From assembly GCA_900618425.1 (NCBI GenBank), contig UZAN01042040.1, positions 699-31,436 of the forward strand: DNA of 30,738 nucleotides, read 5' to 3'. The position numbers and the translations under genes are program-made. Below, piece after piece: positions 21,002 through 30,738 of this stretch; the stretch's first letter is position 1, and every line of letters begins with the position of its first letter. Below the pieces are notes generated by a model, which saw nothing but the letters and a program-made list of their open reading frames with translations, did not search any database and was not told the origin of the DNA. Source of the DNA: Echinostoma caproni. Lineage: Eukaryota > Platyhelminthes > Trematoda > Plagiorchiida > Echinostomatidae.

Positions 21002-21438
21002 TGTGGTGATCCAAGCCTACAGGATCACGCAAACCACGGAGTGACGCATTACAGCGTCTGAACAACAGTGGTAAGTCAACCCTCTCAGATGACGTCAGCC
21101 AACCGCGTACGCGTTAAGTTTCTGGACAACGAACCACAGTCGAATAGTGCTGACCAATCAGAAGTCGTGCGGTTCAGACAGAAGCTGTTTGACGTCAAGA
21201 ATAGAAGCAGGCGATTGACGGATACCTGGATAACCAATAAACTTCCTCTGTACATGTTATTTAATCCGCTTTCTTTCTTTCAACAGGTGAACTGATACTT
21301 CCGCGGTTTTCTTTCTTGCATCCCGGTTACGTGAGATACCAGCGTGCACGTGCTAGTGCGATCCAATGTTCCGGTTACGTCCGTGATTTGCGATTCGTGA
21401 TTCGCAATTCGTGATCTGTGCCTCCTGCAACTACTACA
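21002..21438 (+). repeat. Solo LTR copy D (437 bp)
   Basis: It begins TGTGGTGATCC and ends CTACTACA. Flanking five-mers are 20997-21001 taata and 21439-21443 taatc (four of five match). An exact TGACGTCA lies at 21090-21097 and a second at 21190-21197, where the other copies have 'gacgcca'. CCAAT boxes are at 21154 and 21234, and a TATA-like TTATTTAA near 21257. The TAC tail is almost absent here, unlike copy E. Confidence 0.7.
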
Positions 21439-21443
21439 TAATC

Positions 21444-23279
21444 TTACATTCTCACTCATCCCACAAAATATCTGGAAACTTCAGTGGATTCTTATTGATT
21501 AATTTATTTTCCCCATAGAAATGAGCTGATTCTTAGAAAGCATTTTGACCTCCGAACGGTTGGGGGCAGAATACACCTCAAGCACTTTATGTGCTGTGGC
21601 ACACTGACGAATATGTCAATGAATCATCAGTCTTTTTGTTACCTCTCGCCAAGTCAGATCGCCTCATTATAGTTCGCTTTACACTGAACACAACAATGAC
21701 GATAACTATGACTACACACGGGATAACGATGCCGGTTGAAAGAACAATCTTTTGAGCCCCTTTTTTTACTGGCACCTTCAGGGAGTTGTATATTGATGCA
21801 TTTTACCTAAACTTTCAAACATGATTCCCCCGGGGTCATGGACGGAACATTAACGGACGTGAAAACTGTTCTATCAATCCCTCAATGTATTTCTTATAGG
21901 ACGCTTTTGGTAAATTACTAATACGCTTAACACAAATATCTCTACTCCCACCTTATCCTAGAATGCACTCTATCAAACAACAAAAAGCAATATAATATTC
22001 CACAAAAGAGGAGTATTATGTGACTTTCAGATCAACACAAGTATATGATTTAACACAGGGTCGAAACTATCACAATAATCTGTGGGTTTCGAATCAACCT
22101 TGATCACCTCGGCTTGTGTATTATGTGCCCTCAACCACTGAGATAATAGGTCACGTATAACACAGCGCACACGTCGCGTCACCGCTCGGTATTTATGCAC
22201 CAAACTATGCATACGGGATCAAAGGCTTAAAACTCAGTCGTTTAGATGGTTAGGTAGCAAACGATTTCGGTCCCTTCTGAGGGGTTTTTGCAGTGTTGAC
22301 GAGATCACTCAGTTCCCCTATGGTGAAGAACTTTGTCCGAATGGGGCCGCTGAGACAGCTTTCCTCCCATCAAAAGCGTAAATAACTTCATCGTGAAAGC
22401 AATGTGAGCGGGCATCACATACTTTATTGGGAATGATGAAATCTCGAGCACATTAGCCAAAATCGAATAATCTATTTCAAATTCTCAGAGGAACTCATCA
22501 TAGAAATGTCACCGTTGGAATCAAATAGAGTCAGATATAAAGGGGGCTTTTGGTTCGCATCCAAGAACCTAGAGAATAGGAACGGGCTGGTCCTAGTGAG
22601 TGAAACAGCCACAATTGTAGACGCACCACATCATTCCATTGTTATCAGGTTCGGAACATGACAGGAATTTTATCGAATACTTACGAAGTAGTGGATCATC
22701 GATTGAGGTGATCAACGCTGTCAAAATCGGAAAATATCATTAGTATAGGTGATGTAATTATCTACGTTTTCATCCTACCAAAAAAGCAGCTCAGCGTTTT
22801 AGTTCGTCCATGCGTTACGTGCATTTCATTAATGAGAGTATAGGCAATGTTGTGCATGAGGGTTAACGTTGATTTGATAGATGGTTGGTGGGGAAACACG
22901 GGAGTGCATACATTGTGTTCTCACTTCAATATAACTATAGGTGACGGAGCATTAACGCATGACCTGAAATCATTTCTGCTTTCACTTGTAACCTCCGGGT
23001 ATTTCACCCGCACATTTAATGTGATGGGTCAGAGTTCATGTTGATGGTTGGAATGATACACCACCAGATTACGATTTCCTACCATAATGAATGAAAACTA
23101 ACAGGTACCCGCGCAATACTACTGAAAAGGTTTTCTGTGGCAATGCAATGGTTCGATTTGAGGCGCTGCAATCAACAATGAAACTCACGAGCAAGCAACA
23201 GTCTCTGGGAACCTAAGGAGAGGAAGAAATCTCTACTTTTATGAGACAGCTATTTAAGGTTGTCATGGCTATCATAGTA
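21444..23279. other. Unassigned stretch before the BEL/Pao fragment
   Basis: No gene is recognised. The part after about 22500 may hold further decayed BEL/Pao pol sequence, since it leads into the recognisable fragment on the same strand, but I could not align any block with confidence. The + frame at 22847-23044 shows no motif. Confidence 0.3.
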
Positions 23280-23349
23280 CCGTGATATTCTGTCGGAATT
23301 TATTGCATTAGTGTGAAGCAGACTGATCTCGGTGTCCAAAAGGATAACC

Positions 23350-23790
23350 GACCAAGGTAGATATGCCAAATAAGAAACATTGGCTGAAGTCTTGCGGTTT
23401 TTGAATGAGTTGAAAGACAAAGGCAGCATTCATATTGAAATGCGTGCCATGTCGATTAAGTCGGTGATGAAGGTCCACACAGAGCGTTCATACTACACAA
23501 ATCCATATAGATGCTAAATTTGGTAAAGAGTGATACATAATAAATTTGGCCGAGTACTGGGGATTCAGTGTTCAGACGATGGTGGCAAATTTGTAGATTT
23601 ATCCAAAACTGTGAGTTATCCGATAACGATCGGACACTTAATTCGCATGTTGTCGGGTCTATGGGCCTTCAGTCTTGCATTCATCATGCCCCGTTCTGGT
23701 ACTTCNGGTACTTCGTTGACCAGTACAATTTAGTCCCACAAAACTTGTGTTCATTCGGTGAGTTTGTTTCAGGCCATTTCGCCAAAGCAC
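23350..23790 (+). pseudogene. BEL/Pao retrotransposon pol fragment (RT to RNase H connection)
   Basis: At about 23555 the + strand reads RVLGIQCSDDGGKF, matching the 'R.LG..W....D.F' strand found after the reverse transcriptase of BEL/Pao elements. A frame change gives RTLNSHVVGSMG, like the 'R.LLS.V.S..DPLG' block, followed by aromatic residues near an N (23706). Upstream (23380-23490) EVLRFLNELKDKGSIHIEM resembles the 'L...L..GGF.L.KW.SN' segment. Stops and frameshifts are frequent. No integrase or gag was found. Confidence 0.5.
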
Positions 23791-24720
23791 TGAAATGATC
23801 CAGTGATATTTCCTTCCCTTTACCGCTAGAAAACACCAATGCTCGCTCGTTTGGACCGTCAGGTTTGAACATTTGATTTCATCTGATGGATATACCTATA
23901 ACTCCGACACTATCCCTTAGGCAGAATGTGTCCGTGTATGTATGGGTGGCTGCGTAAACGCACACGGTCACTTTCGACACTCTCCACCCATGGATTCGGT
24001 CATATGTCTTCTCTGAATGGTACCATCCTCGCTAACTTGCGCTTTTGTGGTTATCGTGCAACGAGTACGCACGCACGCACGGTACAACTTCCAGGTAGCC
24101 AATCAGGAAACAGAGTTCCCGACCAATCCCGTGGTCTCAAGTGCAACCAATCGGATCGGCTAAATGCAAGAAGGCAACCACCTGAACCATATCGTTGTCG
24201 ATGGAACACTGAATAATCGAACAATAATTGTTGGATGCTTGTGATATTTATTTGCATGATTTTCTGAATAGAATTAACTGTATCCACAGCTCGTCTTGTT
24301 TCTACCTGACTTCGGGCTATTCAGAGGGTTTTCAGTTCGAATCCGAGTACGCGCTTTTCGATTACGATTTCTTTTCCAAATATTATAGTTTTCTCGGAAG
24401 ACTCCTATTCACAACGAATTTTCTTTAATGGTGTTTCCTTACGCATATCAGAGCAATTCTGTAATCAGGGTCTGTATTTGTTTCAAGAGTGAAGACCGGT
24501 ACAGTCTACCGTGAATCGCATGAAAGCGGCCAATTAGTTCTCCTAATTTTCGTCAAACAAGCACTGTGATCAAGAACTGGTCTGCAATATCAACATAATT
24601 CACGATTTGGTTAATTAAGTAAACACGTACTTTTTAACTACACGCTGTACAGCATCATTCATCGTAATAGAAAATCAGCAAAGCGAGTCGATTTTGTAAT
24701 CTGTTAGCTGTCACTCACCT
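23791..24720. other. Unassigned stretch
   Basis: No gene is seen. A perfect B-box-like AGTTCGAATCC at 24334-24344 has no A box or cloverleaf around it. The 96-codon + frame at 23926-24216 is unremarkable. Confidence 0.35.
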
Positions 24721-24741
24721 CGTAGTCGATCGACGAGGGCT
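24721..24741 (-). CDS. Candidate 21-nt micro-exon
   Basis: On the minus strand, a T-rich tract ending ACAAG is followed after 21 nt by a strong donor, TACGAG|GTGAGTGA. The length is divisible by three and the exon is open in phase 1. The acceptor (AAG rather than CAG or TAG) is poor. It would lie in line with, and 3' of, the gene model at 27.8-28.7 kb only if that model does not end at 27807. Confidence 0.15.
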
Positions 24742-26481
24742 TGTAAAAAAACAATGTAACATAATTACATATTCAGTGAATGTTTTGAAGTCAAAAACAA
24801 TTCACCAGTTTGTGTAGTTTGTTTTCACTCCCCCTGCCCATCGACCAAATTGTATTGCACCATAAAGCCTGCCTGAATGTCCAGGGTATTTGTCTGACCA
24901 CACCTGAACCAATTTATCCCAGAACTGGATTCCAAAAACACCACTCATTAGTCACCTTCAACTGTGAAGCACATCGCAATCATCGAGTTAGCGTTCAATA
25001 TCCCTAAATTCAGCCACATTTTATTCCTGGATGAGGAGCTTCCGCGTGCCCCTGACTACTTTGATTCCTTTGCTGTTTTTGTTGTTGTTTTTCGATGTTG
25101 CTGTTGTTGCTGTTGTTGTTGTTGTTGTTGTTCTTCTTCTTCTTCTTTGAGATCGAGTCCATCACGTCCGCCACCTCTCTCCATTAGCAATATTCAATAC
25201 TCCTGGTTCAATTTCATTCCCAGCAGTTTCAATGGGAATAAACTAACTATCCACTCTGTTGATCGTGTGGCTTCGGAGAATTTTTTTCATCAATATCCAT
25301 TGCCGATGAACGACTCGTAAGATCATCGAAATGATAGGTTGATACTGTCTGGAAATAAGAGCAATCAGTCAAATACCATTCTAAACTGTGCTCACCCGGT
25401 AAGAACGCCGCGAGATAAGCCAAGGCTCGCCTACAAATGCGTGTTGCCCTGGTTGGGCGCAACACGTGTTGTGTGCGATACTTCCGATTATTAGAAGTAA
25501 TCCGTTCTCTGTAGGTAGTCGAGGAACTCGACTACTACGGTGTACAACACTAAATACGACTTTTGAACAACTGGCGAATGCTCTTCGGTTGATAAATGAA
25601 CATGCGGTGAACTGAAATCGCCTCGTACCTGCGATTTTCAAATGCAAGGGCCACCAGTTCCCCATCAGGTACCGATGACTTCCCGTTATTTTATTAAACG
25701 TAAGCAAGATTCCCTGCTAACACCACAGTGGGGCTTTTAGCAACTGAATTTGCACCAGATGGTGAATTCAAGCAATTTATAGATTCTACTTGACTGGGCC
25801 ACTTAGGCAAGGGAATAGTAATATTCTGTGGTCAGTCAAAGACAGTGCGGACGAAGAGCGATGCACTGAATGGTCAAGACAATGCGTGTTTTCTTCTAGG
25901 GATCATCCAAGAGATATCTCGTAACACTTGCAGTAAGCCAAGTCCTCAGGAATCCCCGTACTAGGTCAAAATGTGAGAACAGAACAGCATCAACAGAAAA
26001 AGGGCATTGTTTGTGTAAAACTTCCCACCGTACCTGTTAAGCTTAACCAGTTTGGAAAAATTCATCACCCGAGTTAATTCAACTTTCACTCAGATTTTTA
26101 ACTTATTTTTCACTCTCATCCCCCGCTTCAGTGGATGTATGTGTTGTTTATCGTTCATTTTTCAATCATCACTCTTAGACCATTTATTCCTTATCAAATA
26201 ACTTAATCTCGACATATTTGATACATTTAAAAGGGTACGTTGAAAGCCCGTTCATCCACAGCTGCCAGTATTTGTGCCTCTGTTGATACACAACATGAAA
26301 ATTTTAATAACTTTCAGCATTATTACTATTACTTGATCCCCTATCCCCTTGAGGGAACGGTTGATCTAGAGGGAGCATGCTGCGTTTAAATGACATGTTA
26401 TTACGAGTTAATCTCTCTCATGTTTGCCTTTGTGACCTGTCCCCTCCCCCCACCCCTCTTTCGGAGGTAATCAATTATTAT
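24742..26481. other. Unassigned stretch with a (GTT)n(CTT)n run
   Basis: A trinucleotide run at about 25071-25148 gives a poly-Cys, then poly-Ser, shadow in the + frame 24964-25320; this is simple sequence, not a gene. The two overlapping minus frames at 25247-25707 show no motif. Confidence 0.4.
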
Positions 26482-26595
26482 TCAGTCCACATCGGTCCTT
26501 GTGCCAAATTGCACATAGTGACCAGTCCATTTCCCCCGGTACTCCCGTTTGAGCTGTTTCACTCCGTTGTATTACAAATCGTGTGTCCCCTGTCC
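26482..26595 (+). CDS. Candidate short exon, unknown
   Basis: An acceptor-like aattattattcag precedes 26482, and CCCG|GTAAGC follows 26595. One frame is open through it, with Pro- and Val-rich residues including VTSPFPPVLPFELFHSVV. The region is C/T-rich relative to its surroundings. There is no recognised family and no phase-matched partner, so the call is weak. Confidence 0.18.
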
Positions 26596-27806
26596 CGGTA
26601 AGCCGCATTTGCAAACGCATTACTTTTCTCATGGGTCGACGGACGATGGCTGATCGATTTAGCACTTGAAATAATCTGCTCTGTTTGATGTTCCGTGAAC
26701 TTTGGTTTGACGGTATCTAGTGAGCGGCTTGCGTGGTTATCCCGTTCCATTCTGTCCTATATTGACTGATTTCTGAGCCAGATTGCTCACAAAGTGATTT
26801 ATGTTGCATATATTATTAGTTTTTCTATGCTCCAGCAGGCGTAGATTACTGAACTCGTATTCCATTTGCTTCGAGTTGGGGGGGTCGTATTTTTCGTATT
26901 TTCACTATCACTGAATATCAGTTTGATTCAATAACCCAGCACAACGAGATCTGGAGGCCTGCTTTCCCACAGGGTAAGACATCAGATACCTTTTAGCGAA
27001 ACAAGCGAAAACCCAATGCGTGTAACTGATATTCTACCCTGTATCTAATCCCCATCAAAAATAAGATACTGAAGTAAAACTTGCCGTATCTCCACTGGAC
27101 GTTTTGATTAGAGACGCCAGAACACCTTTTGCTCGTTCAAGATTTAGGATCGGAAAGCAAAAGTGGTGTGATCGGTCTGCGAAGCACCAGTTCGTGAATA
27201 TTTTTGTGGGGTCAGTCAGACATCAATGCTCCATAATGTGACGTTTTTGGTACAGAATAAAAGCCGATTTGAATACGAATATTCAAAAAAGTTTTATTTA
27301 TGAACAGAAAAGTCAGAATGTATCCATGACCCTTTCGCTGCATCTGTACACGTGTATATTTCAGTTAAAGTGATTTTTATAGCCAGTGAGGGATAAAAAC
27401 AAGAAAGCTAATCCAAATGCACTACACAACCAATACAGACACGATACGCGAGAAGAGAGGGTAGAGGTCAATCGCCAAGACAGATATAATGTGACTAACG
27501 ATTCAGGCTGTTTGCATGGATCGGGGGTTTGAAGTTATGAATGCCTAGAGCCTGGGCAAATTTCATTACCTGGCGATTGTTGTGTTCTGCATATATCTTA
27601 AAATGCGTGGGTCGGTGTGAAACATTGTTTTTGTTCGACTAACTGTTGTGTTCTCAAAGATCCAGATCTTTTCTAATCTATGGTGTCACATTACAAAAAA
27701 ACAACATTGATTGCTTCATGGACATCATTAGAAAGCTCAGTCGAATTTTATACCCAATTGATATAACAGACTAGGGCGTTGGCTTTTGCACAGAAAACCG
27801 TTGCAT
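26596..27806. other. Unassigned stretch
   Basis: AT-rich with no gene or shared repeat. A tRNA-like fragment may lie at about 27770-27825 (gactagggcgttgg, then cattcaattgacc), but both boxes are too damaged to call. Confidence 0.35.
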
Positions 27807-28728
27807 TCAATTGACCGAGGTATTGGGTACAAATGTTTGAAAATTAACGAAAAACGTTTGGACGCATAGTTTTCCTGTAAGGAATTTGAATAAAGAAGCC
27901 AAAAACACAGGTTGGCACAATATATCCTGGATCATTTCGCTGTATCTGTACATGTGCATACTGCAATCTATGTGATCAGTTACATTTGGTCAGTAAATAA
28001 CAGAATCATAGACGGAGAAAGATTGCGGTCAAAATTACTCACCAAACACATTTGTTACCAAGGTAGCGTTTGCACTCATTTGTACTCTGTACAAAATGGC
28101 ATATGCAAATAAGCAAAACGGCAGACGCAAACAACAGCAACAAAATTAGTTACCTCCTCGTTTCATTTCTGAAAAGAAAACGGGAACACCAGGATAAATC
28201 GATAGTTTTTCTGTAAAACTTACCTAACTTCAGATGTGCAATAATCTGCCGCACCGTTTTCTCACTCAAAATACCCGACCCTGAGCTTTTGGTTGGTGCA
28301 TCTGCACAGAACATTTCAAACCATTTACCGTCCAACAAAATGTGTTGGTCTTGATGTGATAGTTTAGGTAAACAAGATTGTCTTTCGTGCGATCGCTGTA
28401 ATGACCAACCAGCCTGACCCTCTAGTTCTGTTTTTCGGGCTTGCTGCCCACCAAACGCGTCAAACAAATACGACTGAATGTCCGAATGAGCCGACCAGAG
28501 TTGATTTGGATACCTCAAAGCGAAAAAACCATAGATTACTGACACTTTATTTTGCAACAAATAAAAACTGTTTCGGAGGGGCTCCGCACACCTCACCCAA
28601 TTCCTCCCTCTCTGACTGTATATCTCGATCAACACAAGTTGTGCAATCGCTCTGCACTGACACACGACGGCCAGCTCCAAGACGAGGCGCCAACAAGCAC
28701 AGAGAATGTGAAAAAAAACAAATAACAT
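27807..28728 (-). CDS. Candidate four-exon gene with a hydrophobic N-terminus
   Basis: This is the best host gene model in the window. Read on the minus strand, exon 1 (28728-28224, 505 nt) starts with ATG and MLFVFFHILCACW, a possible signal peptide or anchor. It ends at TTAG|GTAAGT. Exon 2 is 28168-28154 (15 nt), after a 55-nt intron ending TTTTCTTTTCAG. Exon 3 is 28084-28043 (42 nt), after a 69-nt intron and before TTTG|GTGAGT. Exon 4 is 27874-27807, after an acceptor CAAATTCCTTACAG. All junctions are in phase 1, and the total of 630 nt gives 209 codons plus a stop. Short 5' introns are typical of flatworm genes. Cautions: the unspliced frame is also open for 192 codons to a TAA at 28150; exon 3 uses the second AG of an AG-AG pair; and the AATAAA signal is absent. 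The protein family is not recognised. Confidence 0.4.
28154..28168 (-). CDS. Candidate 15-nt micro-exon (exon 2 of the minus-strand model)
   Basis: The sequence AAATGAAACGAGGAG lies between a polypyrimidine acceptor (cgttttcttttcag) and a GAG|GTAACT donor. It adds five residues in phase 1 between exon 1 and exon 3. If the donor is not used, translation ends at a TAA a few bases on, giving a shorter protein. Confidence 0.35.
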
Positions 28729-28832
28729 TCCATCTACCCGGCAAAAAGTGCTTTGCTAATCTACTGGCTTGAACCTTTCACAGACCGAGTAGGCAAATAA
28801 TAAATAAAATCGAATTTTTTGCTCGTTCTCAG

Positions 28833-28852
28833 AGGATTCCACTGATTATTCG
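28833..28852 (+). CDS. Candidate 20-nt exon, weak
   Basis: On +, a very good acceptor (tttttgctcgttctcag) is followed after 20 nt by TTCG|GTGAGTG. It lies on the opposite strand to, and just upstream of, the minus-strand gene model, so it would belong to a different gene. No adjoining exon was found. Confidence 0.12.
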
Positions 28853-30031
28853 GTGAGTGAAAATATCGCTGTACAGGCGAAACTTCACAAGAACCATATG
28901 ATCATAGATTTGTTTTCGCCATATTTTTATCCATATTAGAATCAACGCGGGGCCTTTGAAGTCTGCCTAGTTTTTCAAAATCCTCATAAACAGCTTATTG
29001 CCATTTATCCCAGTTATTACGTGTTATTTTACGGATTCAATTTCAGCTATGTTACCATGGCTATGGTCAGTATGCAATTAATAATGCTTTAAAACAATAA
29101 AATTCCTACGCTCTACAATGCTCACTCTGGGAATTACTGATTTGGGGAGATCTCTGTATAATACATTCAAAAGGACTTACAGAATTCCACAAGGACATCG
29201 CAGGAAGCATTGTAGTGGTTAAAAAGTGGCTTAAAGTAAGAGAAATATTTCCCTGATGTGCATTCCCACCGTGATCATCAGTAACGTCCGTTTGTTGCAT
29301 GGAAACCCCGTAGATATCAATGACCTCAAGTCAAGTCAAGCCACGTCAAGGAATCGCTTGACTTGACCTCATTCGACGTCGATAATATTTCCAACTTGGA
29401 ACCAATTTTCTTTGGCATATTTTCAATTCACTCATACATTTATTCATGTGTTATGACTTACCAAAAAACTCACCTAATCTATCACGGAATCTCCCAACAC
29501 ACCAGAGCTTGTGGTAAACTGGCTCTCTGATTCCTGTCACCCACTTAACTTCAAGTAATCTAAATGTATTTCAATCTCTTCTATTCGCTCCACATACGAA
29601 CCCGTTGAGGTACGCATGAACGCGTATTACTCTTCCGTAATTCCATATCTTGCTCAAGTTTTGTTTACCACCCGAACCCGACTGTGCACGATCCGTTCGG
29701 GACTTTGAGTTATTTCCTCGGGAAATTTGTATATTTACCCATATCGTCATTTGTTTGAGATATTTGGCAGCTGAATTCTCACCATGCGGTTTAATAAAGC
29801 CATTTCTGGATTTGACTTGACACACAGACAGCGTCAGATGATATGCACGCTGGATATTGTCTTGACGACTATGTGATAAAGTAACGTGATGGTCAATTTG
29901 TACTGGTGAGTAATGCTTGTGTTTTGTTTTATTGTTTTTACTACGCACAGAGCAGCGGATCATCCGCTGGTCAGGTGAGGGCCAACGAGGGACGAAGCAG
30001 TCTTGGGTTCGTGCACATCACTGCGCGCAAC
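28853..30031. other. Unassigned stretch with a small inverted repeat
   Basis: Contains caagtcaag (29332-29340) and its exact complement cttgacttg (29357-29365), inside a run of 'gtcaa' repeats. On the minus strand a good donor, ATTAG|GTGAGT, ends a possible exon at 29474-29556 (residues include VYHKLWCVGRFRDRL), also phase 1, but the acceptor is poor. The 130-codon minus frame at 29571-29963 has no motif. Confidence 0.35.
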
Positions 30032-30483
30032 TATGATTATCCGGGCCTATGAGATGACGTGTACCGTGGAGCGACACGTTACAGTTTTTGGACAACTGCG
30101 AACAATCAAACTTCACCGATGACGTCAACAACGAGCGTACGTGCCACTGCTCCTGACTTCATACCATGGGCAGATCGTACCGGCCAATCAGAAACCGTGC
30201 GGTCCAGACAGAAAGAGGACGATGCCAGGAATACTGGAACGTGACTGGTAGAAGCCCTGATAACCAATGAGCTTACTCTGTACATATTATGTAATCCCTT
30301 TTATTTCTTCCAATAAATGAACTACTACTTCCGTGGCCTTTTCCTCGGGTCTCAGTTACGTAGGATATTGCGTGCTAGTTCAACTGCGGTCCATTGCTTA
30401 CGTGATTCAGTCTTTGATTGCTAATCCTTGATTCGTATACCGTGATCCGTTTGCGTGGTTCGCATTCCGAGTTCAGTGCGCAT

Positions 30484-30540
<57 letters not shown>
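30032..30540 (+). repeat. Solo LTR copy E with an expanded (TAC)n tail
   Basis: The start, TATGATTATCC, is a decayed form of the family start. An exact TGACGTCA lies at 30120-30127, CCAAT boxes at 30184 and 30264, the TATA-like TATTATGTAA near 30285, AATAAA at about 30311, and the shared 'ggccttttcctcgggtctc' block after it. The 3' end is a pure TAC run from about 30484 to 30540, about 19 units, against a few units in copies A to D. The 61-codon frame inside it is not a gene. Confidence 0.7.
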
Positions 30541-30541
<1 letters not shown>

Positions 30542-30738
30542 GTTGTGAGATACTACTCACTTGTGAGTGGTCGGTAACTTTCGGTGATTAAAAATAGAAC
30601 AAGACCATCAAGGACCAGGTAATATACTTGGGAAGAATAAACACCGACTGCTCTACCCATTTCTCAATGTGTCGCGATGTGTTGCGATGGCATGTTTCTG
30701 ATAAGTTTTCCGTGTTATGCATGCAAAATTACTGACCT
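30541..30738 (+). repeat. Repeat family 2, copy 2 (runs off the window)
   Basis: It starts TGTTGTGA directly after the TAC tail of LTR copy E and carries tactactcacttgtgagt, matching 6643-6673, then 'gattaaaa...aacaagacc' as at 6709-6727. A later AATAAA (about 30637) would suit an LTR R region. The junction with copy E has no spacer, so one element probably inserted into the other's TAC tail. Confidence 0.5.

Noticed and set aside
24334..24344. Exact tRNA B box AGTTCGAATCC
   Set aside because: No A box, acceptor stem or cloverleaf around it.
24964..25320. 118-codon + frame with poly-Cys and poly-Ser
   Set aside because: Produced by a (GTT)n(CTT)n microsatellite.
29571..29963. 130-codon minus-strand frame
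   Set aside because: Several frames of this length are expected by chance in six frames of 30 kb; no motif, and splice sites are poor.
1..30738. CRISPR arrays, bacterial operons, rRNA or tRNA genes
   Set aside because: No regularly spaced repeats, no ribosome-binding-site-led gene runs, and no cloverleaf or rRNA core sequence were seen.

Overview
This is a eukaryotic, animal-type, AT-rich window with no bacterial-style gene packing, no long intact genes, and a mosaic of decayed transposable elements of very different ages. The mix (CR1/Jockey-type LINEs, a Penelope-like element with a GIY-YIG endonuclease, a BEL/Pao pol scrap, solo LTRs and tRNA-derived SINE-like pieces), together with candidate short exons and very short introns near a possible gene start, fits a parasitic flatworm, most likely a trematode. 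That assignment is inference from repeat content, not proof. Isolated N positions (2120, 2552, 15955-15958, 17793, 23706) show this is assembly sequence.

Layout. About 1.55-4.9 kb is one very old, frameshifted but nearly full-length LINE on +: an ORF1-like piece, the endonuclease, then the reverse transcriptase and its C-terminal tail. About 8.04-8.96 kb is a second, much better preserved and 5'-truncated LINE on +. A family of solo LTRs is scattered on + at 5587-6068, 10572-11040, about 18975-19292 (partial), 21002-21438 and about 30032-30540. Each complete copy has an exact TGACGTCA (CRE), CCAAT boxes and a TATA-like stretch, and most end in a TAC-repeat tail. A second repeat (here R1) has two copies, 9577-11240 and 12640-13745. 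Copy 1 was interrupted by one of the LTRs, copy 2 by a piece of about 286 bp carrying tRNA-like promoter boxes. From 17.39 to 19.91 kb lies a Penelope-like element remnant between two long inverted repeats, with a strong foldback on its left and a hammerhead-like motif on its right. A BEL/Pao pol fragment lies at about 23.3-23.8 kb.

Host coding signal is weak and scattered. The best candidate is a minus-strand model running from 28728 down to 27807. It has a 505-nt first exon with a hydrophobic start, then 15-nt, 42-nt and 68-nt exons with canonical splice sites and one continuous frame. Other possible exons are at 20577-20830 (+), 7610-7749 (-), 14771-14927 (+) and 26482-26595 (+). None could be assigned to a known protein, and chance splice-like motifs are common in 30 kb, so these are hypotheses. 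The window may be largely the introns of one or more long host genes, or intergenic DNA.
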